NCBI RefSeq assembly: GCF_009765355.1
Contig: NZ_VTHK01000071.1
Location: forward strand, 1-40,163
Direction of reading: 5' to 3'
Source of the DNA: Amycolatopsis anabasis
Lineage (GTDB): Bacteria; Actinomycetota; Actinomycetes; Mycobacteriales; Pseudonocardiaceae
DNA length: 40,163 nt
A program made the position numbers and the translations under genes. Below the pieces are notes generated by a model. It worked only from the letters and a program-made list of their open reading frames with translations. It did no database searches and was not told where the DNA came from. Below, piece by piece: positions 30,879 through 38,554 of the stretch; position 1 is the first letter of the stretch, and every line of letters starts with the position of its first letter.

Positions 30879-31531
30879 GACGCCGGCTCCTGGGGCGCCG
30901 GATTCCGGCGGCGTTGGTGTGCAAGCAGGACATCGATCCGGGTGTGGATCATGGAGGCGAGAGTGTGCGGCGAGTAGAGACTGGTCTCCAGCGGCAGCAC
31001 CACGACGCCCGCGGCGGCGAGCGCGCGAGCGGCATCGCGATAGAAGCCAGTTTCCCGGGTGCTGAGGTCGACATCCGGCTGGCAACCGGTGCACGAGCCC
31101 CGTTGCTTTCGGCGTTGAGCGATCACACTCGGATCGGCGGTGAGGATGACCGCGAGGTCGGGCGGATCCGCCGCAGCATGAAGAGCCTGCAGGAAGCCCA
31201 GATCCACTCCATCGAGACGGTGCCGCACCAGTCCAGTGGGGACGTAGCGGTCGCTGATCACGATGTCGCCGGCAGCCAGCCGGGGCCGGATGTCGGTTTT
31301 CAGGCGTTGATACCGGTCCGCGGCGAACAGGCACGCGCGGGCGTGTCGGGAGGTGTCGGTACTGGCTCGCGAGCAGGCCAGCGCGCCGATGTCGCTGTCG
31401 GTGGGTTCGGAGTTGACGAATACGGGGAGTCCTGCCGCGCGGAGACGTTCGGCGAGCGCTTGGACGGTCGTGGAGGTACCGACACCGCGAGGACCGTCGA
31501 CGCTGATGAACGCGCCGTGTTCGGTGTTCAT
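30875..31531 (-). CDS. Thymidylate-kinase-like protein lacking the Walker A lysine
   Basis: 218 residues from ATG 31531, with GGAGCCCACC upstream. It has the overall Tmk plan: FISVDGPRGVGTSTTVQALA (residues 8-27), VISDRYVPTGLVRHRLDGVD (the DRY motif), PDLAVILTADPSVIAQRRKQ and a C-terminal helix. The P-loop lysine is Thr (GPRGVGTST), which should strongly reduce or abolish ordinary kinase activity. It is the first gene of the long minus-strand operon and diverges from the gene at 31812. It may be a sensor or a nucleotide-binding scaffold, or use an altered mechanism. Confidence 0.8.
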   Translation of the reverse strand: MNTEHGAFISVDGPRGVGTSTTVQALAERLRAAGLPVFVNSEPTDSDIGALACSRASTDTSRHARACLFAADRYQRLKTDIRPRLAAGDIVISDRYVPTGLVRHRLDGVDLGFLQALHAAADPPDLAVILTADPSVIAQRRKQRGSCTGCQPDVDLSTRETGFYRDAARALAAAGVVVLPLETSLYSPHTLASMIHTRIDVLLAHQRRRNPAPQEPAS

Positions 31532-31799
31532 GGTGGGCTCCCGACGAGATTGGGCTGGGCATCCGAGTGCGAGGACCCGGCTGTTGTTCGGTTGGCGGTT
31601 CCGCCGCGCCGTCGAACTCGTGCGGTTCTCACGCGCCGGGTGGCCCTCGGTCCTCCGAGGGTCGCGAGAGCGCTCCGCCCGCGTCCGGTCGGCTCCGCAA
31701 GGGGCGTGACCTCCGCACCGTTGAGCCTCGCGCTCCGGTGAGTGAGCGACCAGGCCACCCGCTACCCGTGTTGCTGGTCACCGGTCGCAGTGCTGGACA

Positions 31800-31822
31800 T
31801 ATCCTGGACAGGTGGTGTCCAG
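31800..31822 (+). promoter_or_regulatory. Perfect palindrome overlapping the start codon of the divergent gene
   Basis: CTGGACAGGTGGTGTCCAG (31804-31822) is a perfect 7-bp dyad with 5-base spacer. The GTG start at 31812 lies in its middle. TATCCT (31800-31805) fits a -10 box (TAnnnT) only 6 bases before the GTG, which suggests a leaderless mRNA. CTGGACA also occurs at about 31793. A bound repressor would block both promoter and start. Confidence 0.6.
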
Positions 31823-33029
31823 CGCTGCGCTCTCCGTTGAGGAGGTCAAGGACGGTCTCAAACGCCTGCGTCAAGGCCATGGGCTGGCCCGCCCGACCGC
31901 GCTGCTCGCCGCGTTTCCCGATCATGTGCGGGCGCATCTCGCGCGCGGCGGCGTGAGCGAGCCCGGTTCGGTTGACGAGATCAGAAAGCTCGTGTCGGTG
32001 TTGCGCCGCGCGATCGACGACCTTGCCGATGACGAGCGTCTCCACGTCGAGTTCGACTTCAACCTCGTCCCCGAGCACCGCTACCCCACGCTGACCGAGC
32101 GACAAGAATCGTTGGCACGCTTGCGGAAATGCGCGGCGAAGACCGTGCGCCGGCACGCCGACCGCGCGCTGGACACGCTGGCGTATGTGCTCCTGAGCGC
32201 CGGCCCCTCCACGGGGTCCCAGGACCGCAGCACCGCGGCGCCGTCAGGTGGAAACCAGGCTCGCGCGGTGGGGCCGTCCGCGCCGTGGTGGGAGGATCTT
32301 CGGGTGTTCTGGCGGCTCTCCGGTGAAGCGCGCGTGGACATCGTGTGCTCGGAGATCCCGGAGAACGAACGTCCCGAGTACGCCTCGCCGACCGATCGCA
32401 ATTACCTGCGTTACGCCAAGTTCGCCGACCTCGACACGCTGATGTACCTGCGGACCAGGTTCGCGCAGCTGGCGCCTATGGTGACCATCCGGGACTTCGC
32501 TCCCTCGGAGTATTACGACACGCATGCCGATGTTCTCGTCGTGGTCGGCGGGCCGCCCTGGAACGCGACCTACCGCGAGTTCCTGCCGCAGTTGCCGTTC
32601 TACTTCGAACCCCATCCGCTCGGGGAAGACGACCCCCTCGTCGTACCCGAGCTGAACGGGTTGACGCTGGGCCCGCGGTGGACCGAACGGCAGGAGTTGC
32701 TCGAGGACCTGGCGGTGTTCACCCGCCTCACCCTGGCCCAGGGCACCACCGTGTTCCTGCTCGGCGGCTGTTTGACCCTCGGCGTGCTCGGCGCGGCCCG
32801 GTGCCTGCTCGAAGCCGAACGCGGGGCACGCAGCGTCGGCTACATCACCGAGCAGGTCGGTGAGGACGACTTCGTCCTGGTGACCGAAGCCCGGCGCCTT
32901 GGCGGGATCACCGACGTCGCCGATTTGACGATGGTCAACCCGCTGTTGCTGCTCGCCCGGCGCAACAACAACCCGTTCCGCGTGGCCATCGACAACACCG
33001 ACCGCTACCTCGGCCTTCGACCCGCATGA
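31812..33029 (+). CDS. Regulator-like protein with actinobacterial N-terminal domain and unknown C-terminal domain
   Basis: 405 residues from GTG 31812. Residues about 8-120 (VEEVKDGLKRLRQGHGLARP to LRKCAAKTVRRHADRALDTL) are an N-terminal domain common in actinobacterial regulatory and signalling proteins, with a degenerate helix-turn-helix-like end. Residues about 165-400 form an alpha/beta domain (ARVDIVCSEIPENERPEY, YLRYAKFADLDTLMYLRTRF, HADVLVVVGGPPWNATYREF, TTVFLLGGCLTLGVLGAARC). It looks Rossmann-like, perhaps nucleotide-binding. There is no ribosome-binding site, consistent with leaderless translation. It overlaps the glycosyltransferase gene by 4 bases. Function unknown. Confidence 0.65.
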   Translation: MVSSAALSVEEVKDGLKRLRQGHGLARPTALLAAFPDHVRAHLARGGVSEPGSVDEIRKLVSVLRRAIDDLADDERLHVEFDFNLVPEHRYPTLTERQESLARLRKCAAKTVRRHADRALDTLAYVLLSAGPSTGSQDRSTAAPSGGNQARAVGPSAPWWEDLRVFWRLSGEARVDIVCSEIPENERPEYASPTDRNYLRYAKFADLDTLMYLRTRFAQLAPMVTIRDFAPSEYYDTHADVLVVVGGPPWNATYREFLPQLPFYFEPHPLGEDDPLVVPELNGLTLGPRWTERQELLEDLAVFTRLTLAQGTTVFLLGGCLTLGVLGAARCLLEAERGARSVGYITEQVGEDDFVLVTEARRLGGITDVADLTMVNPLLLLARRNNNPFRVAIDNTDRYLGLRPA

Positions 33030-33772
33030 GGTCACCGCGCCCGGTGATCACCGCCCCCGACATCCGCGGTTACGTGGTCAACCTGCCCCGACGGCCGGAC
33101 CGCCGCGCCTGGATCGAACGGTCCCTTCCCTCGGACCTCGCGGTCACCGTCACCTCCGACTGGACCGGTCCCTTCGACGGCCACACCCTGTCCCGCGCGA
33201 TGCTCGAAACCGCCGGGTACAAGCTGTTTCCCTGGCAGATCGACACCGACAACCCGTGGTGGAACCGCCCGCTGAAGTACGGGGAAATCGGCTGCACGCT
33301 CGCGCACCTGGCCTGCTGGCAGCACGCCGCCAACACCGGGACCGAGCCGTTCGTGCTGATGCTCGAAGACGACGCGGTCCTGAGCCCCACCTTCCTGGAC
33401 GAATTGCTGCGCGGGCTGGAGCGCCTCACCTCCCAGACCCGGTTCGACCTGCTCTACCTAGGCCGCTACCCCCTGGAGCCGGACCAGTCCGCGCTGCCAG
33501 GATTCGTCTCACCCGGCTACAGCCACTGCACCTTCGGCTACCTGCTCACCCGGCCCGCGCTCGACATCCTCCTGGCCACCCAGCTCGAGCAGGCCCTCGT
33601 ACCGGTCGACGAGTTCCTCCCCGCGCTCTACCTCGACCACCCACGCCCCGACCTGCGCGCCCGGTTCCCCCGGCAGCTCACCGCGTTCGCCTTCGACCCG
33701 CCCCTGGTCGGCCAACGTCCCAAGGACGAGGCCGGCAGCGACACCGAAGACTCCGCCTTCATCGATCCCTGA
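33026..33772 (+). CDS. Family 25 (LPS-type) glycosyltransferase
   Basis: 248 residues from ATG 33026 (ATGA overlap). GYVVNLPRRPDRRAWIERSL (about residues 14-33) is the GT25 opening, and KYGEIGCTLAHLACWQHA (about 89-106) with VLMLEDDAVLSPTFLDELL (about 116-134) contains the metal-binding EDD in place of DxD. FDLLYLG and YSHCTFGYLLTRPALDILL follow. GT25 enzymes transfer sugars such as galactose to lipooligosaccharide, protein or other acceptors. There is no signal peptide, so it acts in the cytoplasm. Pairing with an unknown regulator-like protein next to a base-modification operon is unusual. Confidence 0.85.
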   Translation: MRSPRPVITAPDIRGYVVNLPRRPDRRAWIERSLPSDLAVTVTSDWTGPFDGHTLSRAMLETAGYKLFPWQIDTDNPWWNRPLKYGEIGCTLAHLACWQHAANTGTEPFVLMLEDDAVLSPTFLDELLRGLERLTSQTRFDLLYLGRYPLEPDQSALPGFVSPGYSHCTFGYLLTRPALDILLATQLEQALVPVDEFLPALYLDHPRPDLRARFPRQLTAFAFDPPLVGQRPKDEAGSDTEDSAFIDP

Positions 33773-33786
33773 CGGACAGGTTCGCT

Positions 33787-33813
33787 CCGCCGCGTCCGTG
33801 CCGAGCGCGGCGG
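33787..33813. terminator. Hairpin between convergent genes
   Basis: CCGCCGCG (33787-33794) and CGCGGCGG (33806-33813) form a perfect 8-bp stem between the convergent stops at 33772 and 33817. It could end both transcripts, though no T-run follows. Confidence 0.45.
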
Positions 33814-33816
33814 TGG

Positions 33817-34491
33817 TCACGGTGTCCGCGAGCCGGGCATCGACTGCCAGTGCTGGAGCAGGCCACGCAGACGGCGGCCGGGCCATTCCGCTGCCGGGGT
33901 GTGGACGTTCACGCCGGTCACGACATGTTCCGGTGGCACGTCCTTGGTCACCACCGCGCCGGCGGCCACGTAACTGCGGGGCCCGATCCGGACCCCGCCC
34001 ACCACGCGAGCCCCGTAGCCGACCACGGAGTCCGCCTCGATCACCGGCGGCTGTTCGTCGACACCCCACCAGCCCTCGTGCGGCCGGGTGTACTCGTGCA
34101 CCAGCTCGCCCATCACAGTGGAACGCTCCCCGATCATGGTGCCGTCGCACACAAACCCGGCCACGCACGCGTCCGCGCCAACCGTGACGCGATCACACAC
34201 GTACGCCCCGTACACCACCCGGGTCCGCTCGCCGATCGTGCTGTCGTAGCCGATGCGCACCCGGTCCTCGATCACGCAGCCCGCGCCGATCCGGACCCCT
34301 TCGTAGACCACGACCTGGTTGGCCACCAGGCACTCCGGCCCGATCGACACCGGCTCGCCGATCAGCACCGACCCCGGCTTGCGTTGTTCTTCCCGCAGGC
34401 GCGCCTCCTTCGGATAGCCGAAGACGCACTGCTCGCCCACGACGCTGCTGTCGTCGATGTGGACCGGCGCGTACAGCGAGGTGATGTTCAC
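33817..34491 (-). CDS. Hexapeptide-repeat acyltransferase (left-handed beta-helix)
   Basis: 224 residues from GTG 34491, overlapping the hydrolase stop (GTGA). Hexapeptide repeats [LIV]-G-x-x-x-x run through most of the protein: VVGEQCVFGYPKE, VLIGEPVSIGPECLVANQVV, VRIGAGCVIEDRVRIGYDST, VTVGADACVAGFVCDGTMIG, VVGYGARVVGGVRIG. The end, VAAGAVVTKDVPPEHVVTGV, is typical of sugar or serine O/N-acetyltransferases (NeuD/WbbJ type). It is coupled to the alpha/beta hydrolase upstream. The acceptor is unknown; sugar acylation is the usual role. Confidence 0.88.
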   Translation of the reverse strand: MNITSLYAPVHIDDSSVVGEQCVFGYPKEARLREEQRKPGSVLIGEPVSIGPECLVANQVVVYEGVRIGAGCVIEDRVRIGYDSTIGERTRVVYGAYVCDRVTVGADACVAGFVCDGTMIGERSTVMGELVHEYTRPHEGWWGVDEQPPVIEADSVVGYGARVVGGVRIGPRSYVAAGAVVTKDVPPEHVVTGVNVHTPAAEWPGRRLRGLLQHWQSMPGSRTP

Positions 34492-35288
34492 GCCCGCCCC
34501 CGCCCCCGCTCCCGATCGCTGCCCGTCAGCCACGCGACGGTGGTGGCGATCGCCTCATCCTCACGCTCCCGCGTGTCGAACCCGTGATCCGAACCCTGGA
34601 TGGTGTGGAAGTCGGCGTTGGGTTTGACTGCGGCGGCCTGCCGGGCGATCTCGTAGGAGACCGCGGTGTCCCGGTCACCGTGCACGACGAGCGTGGGGAC
34701 GGTGCTCGCCGTCAAGGTGTCCAGCGGCCGGTAGTGTCCAAACTCTTCGAACAGCACCCGCCCAAGTTCGAACTCGTCATCGACCACCAAGTAACCCTGC
34801 GTGGACAACAACTCCTGCTGCTCGGGACCGTAGTTTTCCTTGCCCCACGGCAATTCAGGATGGACAAACGTCCGCTGCAGGTCCAGCACGGGATTCCACA
34901 ACACCAGCCGATCCAGGCGTCCCTCCAGCCACGGCAGGGACAGCGACGTCGACACCGCCCCGAAACTCGCGGCCACAATGGACAACCGTCCTGGGAACTG
35001 GTCGGCCACGTACTCCACCGCGGCCTGCAGATCGAGCATCTCCCCGGCGATCGTCGCGCCGCGCTGGGTTCCGCCGCTCGCGCCGTGCCCTCGGAACGAG
35101 AACCGCAGCACGGTGAACCCAGCGTCCGCGAGCTTCTCGGCGAGGCGGACGAACATCCCGCCCTCGGTCATGTTCGCGTTGATCCCGTGAGCCTGGATGA
35201 CCGTGCCGCGCGCATCCCGCCCACCAGCCAGGTGCACCGCCGCCTCCAACCGCAGGCCGTCGATCGACGTCAACTCCACATGCCGCAT
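34488..35288 (-). CDS. Alpha/beta hydrolase
   Basis: 266 residues from ATG 35288, with GGAGAGG 9 bases upstream. RGTVIQAHGINANMTEG contains the oxyanion-hole region, VLRFSFRGHGASGG matches the RxxDxRGHGxS element, and the nucleophile Ser is in IVAASFGAVS (A-x-S-x-G variant of GxSxG). Asp lies in LVVHGDRDTAV and His in GSDHGFDTR, giving a complete triad. It is probably an esterase or acyl-transfer enzyme of the S9/S33-like family. No signal peptide. It forms a two-gene operon with the acyltransferase. Confidence 0.88.
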   Translation of the reverse strand: MRHVELTSIDGLRLEAAVHLAGGRDARGTVIQAHGINANMTEGGMFVRLAEKLADAGFTVLRFSFRGHGASGGTQRGATIAGEMLDLQAAVEYVADQFPGRLSIVAASFGAVSTSLSLPWLEGRLDRLVLWNPVLDLQRTFVHPELPWGKENYGPEQQELLSTQGYLVVDDEFELGRVLFEEFGHYRPLDTLTASTVPTLVVHGDRDTAVSYEIARQAAAVKPNADFHTIQGSDHGFDTREREDEAIATTVAWLTGSDRERGRGRA

Positions 35289-35414
35289 GTCCACCGTCCT
35301 CTCCTCACGTCCGCGGCAACGTAGCTCATACGGCCGTCGCGCGGGCAGGGGCACCCGATCAGCCAGTTGGTACTTGTCGAAAGGCGCGGAGAGGCGGTGT
35401 CATCGACGGCTTCG

Positions 35415-36494
35415 TCAGTTCCTTGTTTCCGGTGGCCGCTTCACCAGCATAACGGCGGTTGCGTCGATGCCCGGAGCTGCGGCGAGGTACGGCAATTCGT
35501 AATCTCCTCCTGCAAGTTCGATCGCGGCTTTGCCTGCCATGTGGGCGGACCCGACCGATTGACCGTTGGCGATTGAGGAGTAGAGCGACGCGGCGTAGCT
35601 GAGGGCATCGCCGTCGTCGATGTTGTCGGTCATGCCGATCGCCAGAGGGGCGAAGCGCTCAACGAGGGAGTCTGCGGTACCGGCCGAGCTACAAGCGTTG
35701 AACACGATCAGGGTCGGCGGTTGATCGGTGGCCTCGCACGCCGAAGCGAAGGCGCTGGCGGTCACTACGACACCCTCGTGGAAGTCATCCACGTCGTTTT
35801 CGAAGGAGATGAGCTGCTCGTCCCCGTGGCCGGAGAAATGCACGACATGAGGTCGGAACTTCGCGATGCCCTCCTGGAGGTCCTGGGTGGTAGCCGACAA
35901 TCGGACCTCGATATCCACCTGATCACGGTGCAGGGCAGCTTCGACGGCTCGGCGGATTCTGGTGTGCTCGCGGGTAATTCGCAGGTCCCCCTGCGCAGAG
36001 GCGCCCAGCATGAGAATGCGGAGCTTCTCGGCCTTCGGGGCGCTGAGTGCACGTAGCGCCTTCTCCGCCTTGCTTTCTGTCAGAGCGACTCTCTGCTGCG
36101 TCGATGCGAGTTGTTGTGCGATCCGACGATGTTCTTGCTCGGCCGCGCGCGCGGCGATGGCCTGCTGACGCGCAGCCCGTTGGCTTTCTGCGGCTTCCGC
36201 CTTAGCGATCTTGGCGTGTAGCTTGGCTACCTCGGCTCCATAGCTGGCGGCCTTAGTCTCCAGCGCTGACGCATCTTTGCCATACTTGTTCGCGGCCTCC
36301 AATGCGCGTGCGGCCTGGCCTTTCTTCATTCGCGATTGGGAGAGGCTGCTGGACCGGGCTGCCGACTGTTCCGCCTTCGCGGCGTCGGCGCGCTTGCGGG
36401 CCTCTTTGGCTCGCAGATCGGCGGCTTTCTTCGCGCTGTCGGCCTGTGCTTTCTGCTTGGTCTTCAGCTGTCGAAGATCTTGCTGAATGCTCAC
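35415..36494 (-). CDS. Coiled-coil CHAT-domain caspase-like protease
   Basis: 359 residues from GTG 36494, with AGGAGG close upstream. Residues 1-150 are an unbroken Ala/Lys/Glu-rich coiled coil (KKAADLRAKEARKRADAAKA, AAESQRAARQQAIAARAAEQ). Residues about 157-350 form a CHAT domain with catalytic His223 in VVHFSGHGD and Cys268 in IVFNACSSAG. LRILMLGASAQGDLRITREH starts the domain. CHAT proteases act in bacterial immunity and regulated cell death, usually partnered with sensors. It is flanked by unrelated genes, so a partner would have to be elsewhere or the coiled coil itself is the switch. Confidence 0.9.
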   Translation of the reverse strand: MSIQQDLRQLKTKQKAQADSAKKAADLRAKEARKRADAAKAEQSAARSSSLSQSRMKKGQAARALEAANKYGKDASALETKAASYGAEVAKLHAKIAKAEAAESQRAARQQAIAARAAEQEHRRIAQQLASTQQRVALTESKAEKALRALSAPKAEKLRILMLGASAQGDLRITREHTRIRRAVEAALHRDQVDIEVRLSATTQDLQEGIAKFRPHVVHFSGHGDEQLISFENDVDDFHEGVVVTASAFASACEATDQPPTLIVFNACSSAGTADSLVERFAPLAIGMTDNIDDGDALSYAASLYSSIANGQSVGSAHMAGKAAIELAGGDYELPYLAAAPGIDATAVMLVKRPPETRN

Positions 36495-36848
36495 GATCCT
36501 CCTAACCAGGTCGCACCGGTGATCGATCTAACGCCACTGAGGGCAGCACCGCATCCTGGGGTGGGGTTCCGGGGAACGGGCGGATCCAGGATCTTCCGCT
36601 GGCGACCAGTTTCACGACGTTATCGAAAGCCCAGACGACTACCAGGTAACTCATTTGGAGGCGTGTGGCGCTCGGGCCCTCGGCAGTACCCGATGTGATC
36701 AGGCGGCATGGCCATACCCTGAGTGTGTGGAGGCGCGGTCGGTCGAGGATGGCGTGGTCTGTTTGGGTGAAGCGATTGCCCCGGTGGCGCAGAGCGTGCG
36801 GACGGTTTCGTACAGTGGCGGTGTCCGTTGCGGCACGGGGAGGGTGCT
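36495..36848. other. Divergent intergenic region between CHAT and toxin operons
   Basis: Should hold both promoters. No intact gene was recognised, although plus-strand frames are open. No clear -35/-10 pair is assigned. The region has ordinary high GC and no striking repeats. Confidence 0.4.
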
Positions 36849-37190
36849 TTGGGAGACGGGACCGGGTTTCACGTCGACGTGGACGCGTTGAAGGCCGCCG
36901 GGGTGGGCATGGCCGAGTTGCTGGGCATGCTGGACGAGTTGAAGGTCGAGGATATCGACTGCGACCGGAAGTTCGTGGGACACAAGGGTTTGGCGGACGC
37001 CTACGAGTCGTTCACCTCCCGATGGAACGTCGGCGTGTCGAACTTGACCGAAGACGGTCAAGAACTGTCACGCCGGCTGGTTGATGCCGCGGGCGCGTAT
37101 ATCGAGGCGGACAAGCAGCACCGCCACAATCTCACCGGAATCCTGGACGGAATCAACGACCCGGCCGCGCCGGGTGGTGCGGGTGGCTGA
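36849..37190 (+). CDS. EspC/WXG100-like small secreted partner protein
   Basis: 113 residues from TTG 36849, placed after GGGGAGGG; a start at 36828 is the alternative. FHVDVDALKAAGVGMAELLG (about residues 6-25) matches the FxVDxxxLxxxAxxL opening of EspC/DUF2580-type proteins, and helices continue through SFTSRWNVGVSNLTEDGQEL to RRLVDAAGAYIEADKQ. Such helical-hairpin proteins are secreted with larger partners by type VII systems. Its stop lies within the start region of the toxin gene, so the two are coupled. No T7SS machinery gene is in the window. Confidence 0.75.
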   Translation: MGDGTGFHVDVDALKAAGVGMAELLGMLDELKVEDIDCDRKFVGHKGLADAYESFTSRWNVGVSNLTEDGQELSRRLVDAAGAYIEADKQHRHNLTGILDGINDPAAPGGAGG

Positions 37191-38514
37191 GCTGGGGGAG
37201 ACCGCGGATCCGAAACAGCTGATCCCGGGGGAGGCGCACGAGATCCGGCTGTCGAAGGCGCACTTGGTGACCTACGGCGACACCATGATCGAGATCGGGG
37301 GCGGGTTCCAGAAGCTGGACACGGGCGGCTGGACCGGCCCGGCCGCGGACGCCTATCACGAGATCGCGCATCCGGAGGCGGGCCGGTGGATCACCGCGGG
37401 GGAGGCCTTCCACTCCGCGGCCGCCGCGATCGAGACGTATGCGGGGACGCTGGAGTGGGCGCAGGGCGAAGCCGCCCGCGCGGTCGCGTTGTGGCAGCAG
37501 GGCGAACAGGCCAGCGCCCAAGCCAAGGCCCAGCACGACCAGGCGATCGCCGCGGCGGCGCAGCAGGCGGCCGCGGAGGGTTCCGCACCGCCGCCGGAGG
37601 CGCCATTCACCGATCCCGGGGAGGCGCTGCGTGGCCAGGCCCGGGAGGTGCTGGCCCGGGCGCGGGACCAGCTCACTGCGGCGGGGGACCAGGCCGTCGC
37701 GATCGTCGACAAGGCGCAGGAACACGCACCGCAGGAACGCACGCTCCTCGACGATATGGGCGATGCGCTGGAGACGATCGGCGATATCCCCGGGAACGTG
37801 GTGCACAACGCCCTGGACGAGCTCGGCGACATGGTCGACGCGGTCGGGACCGGAGTCGGGAAACTGGTCGAGGGCGCGGGCTGGCTGGCCGGGCAGGCCG
37901 TCGACGGCACCGGGAACGTGGTCGGAGCCGGCCTCGACGCGCTCGGGCTGGACGAGACCGGCCGGGATGTCGAGCAGGCGACCGAGACCGCCGCCTCGGC
38001 GACCACGTCGGCGACGCGGGATGCCGGGCACGCGGTCGAGGGCTACTTCGACCGCGAAGCGGCCACCCTTCACGACCGGGCCGACACGATCGCCGAGCAG
38101 TTGGGCGCGGAACCGCACGAATGGGACCAGTACGTGCCGGATCCGGGCCAGAAGCATTATGTGGTGATCAACGAGGACAAGTACCCCGAATCGGCCGACC
38201 ACATCCTGGAGGCCCAGAACGGGGAGATCTGGCGCGGCGACACCTCCGCCCCCGGCCAGGCGAAACCGGCGGAGGTGACCATCGACCGGCCCGGCGCGGA
38301 CATCAACCGCCGCGAGTCCCTGAACGGCATCCCCACCCGTGGCGGTGATTACCTTGATCGGGACGAGTACCCGCCCGCGGTGTTCCGCGAGGGTGGGGAA
38401 GGCGCGAGCGTGAAGTACATCGACCGCGGCGACAACCGGGGATCCGGGTCGTCGATGATGCACCAGATGAAAGGCTTGGAGAACGGCACCCCGGTGCACA
38501 TCTCCGTCGGCTAA
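37183..38514 (+). CDS. Polymorphic toxin with C-terminal NucA/NucB nuclease domain
   Basis: 443 residues from GTG 37183 (GTG 37174 or 37177 possible). The N-terminal ~120 residues are a type VII-type helical domain (WTGPAADAYHE at about 50). A long Ala/Gln/Gly-rich helical middle (about 120-320) is the delivery region. The C-terminal 52 residues from DRDEYPPAVFREGG (392 on) carry the NucA/NucB DNase signature, with acidic active site DRDE and DNRGSGSSMMHQMKGLENGT. VVINEDKYPESADHI and RRESLNGIP before it resemble the pretoxin or linker seen with this domain. It likely cleaves DNA of competing cells. The genes downstream are immunity candidates. Confidence 0.88.
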   Translation: MAELGETADPKQLIPGEAHEIRLSKAHLVTYGDTMIEIGGGFQKLDTGGWTGPAADAYHEIAHPEAGRWITAGEAFHSAAAAIETYAGTLEWAQGEAARAVALWQQGEQASAQAKAQHDQAIAAAAQQAAAEGSAPPPEAPFTDPGEALRGQAREVLARARDQLTAAGDQAVAIVDKAQEHAPQERTLLDDMGDALETIGDIPGNVVHNALDELGDMVDAVGTGVGKLVEGAGWLAGQAVDGTGNVVGAGLDALGLDETGRDVEQATETAASATTSATRDAGHAVEGYFDREAATLHDRADTIAEQLGAEPHEWDQYVPDPGQKHYVVINEDKYPESADHILEAQNGEIWRGDTSAPGQAKPAEVTIDRPGADINRRESLNGIPTRGGDYLDRDEYPPAVFREGGEGASVKYIDRGDNRGSGSSMMHQMKGLENGTPVHISVG

Positions 38515-38554
38515 AACACCGGCAAAGGCAAGACACACGATCGAGGGGCTTTGG

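Noticed and set aside
33256..34587. 443-residue plus-strand frame
   Set aside because: Crosses two convergent genes in shadow frames; His/Arg/Pro-rich with no motif.
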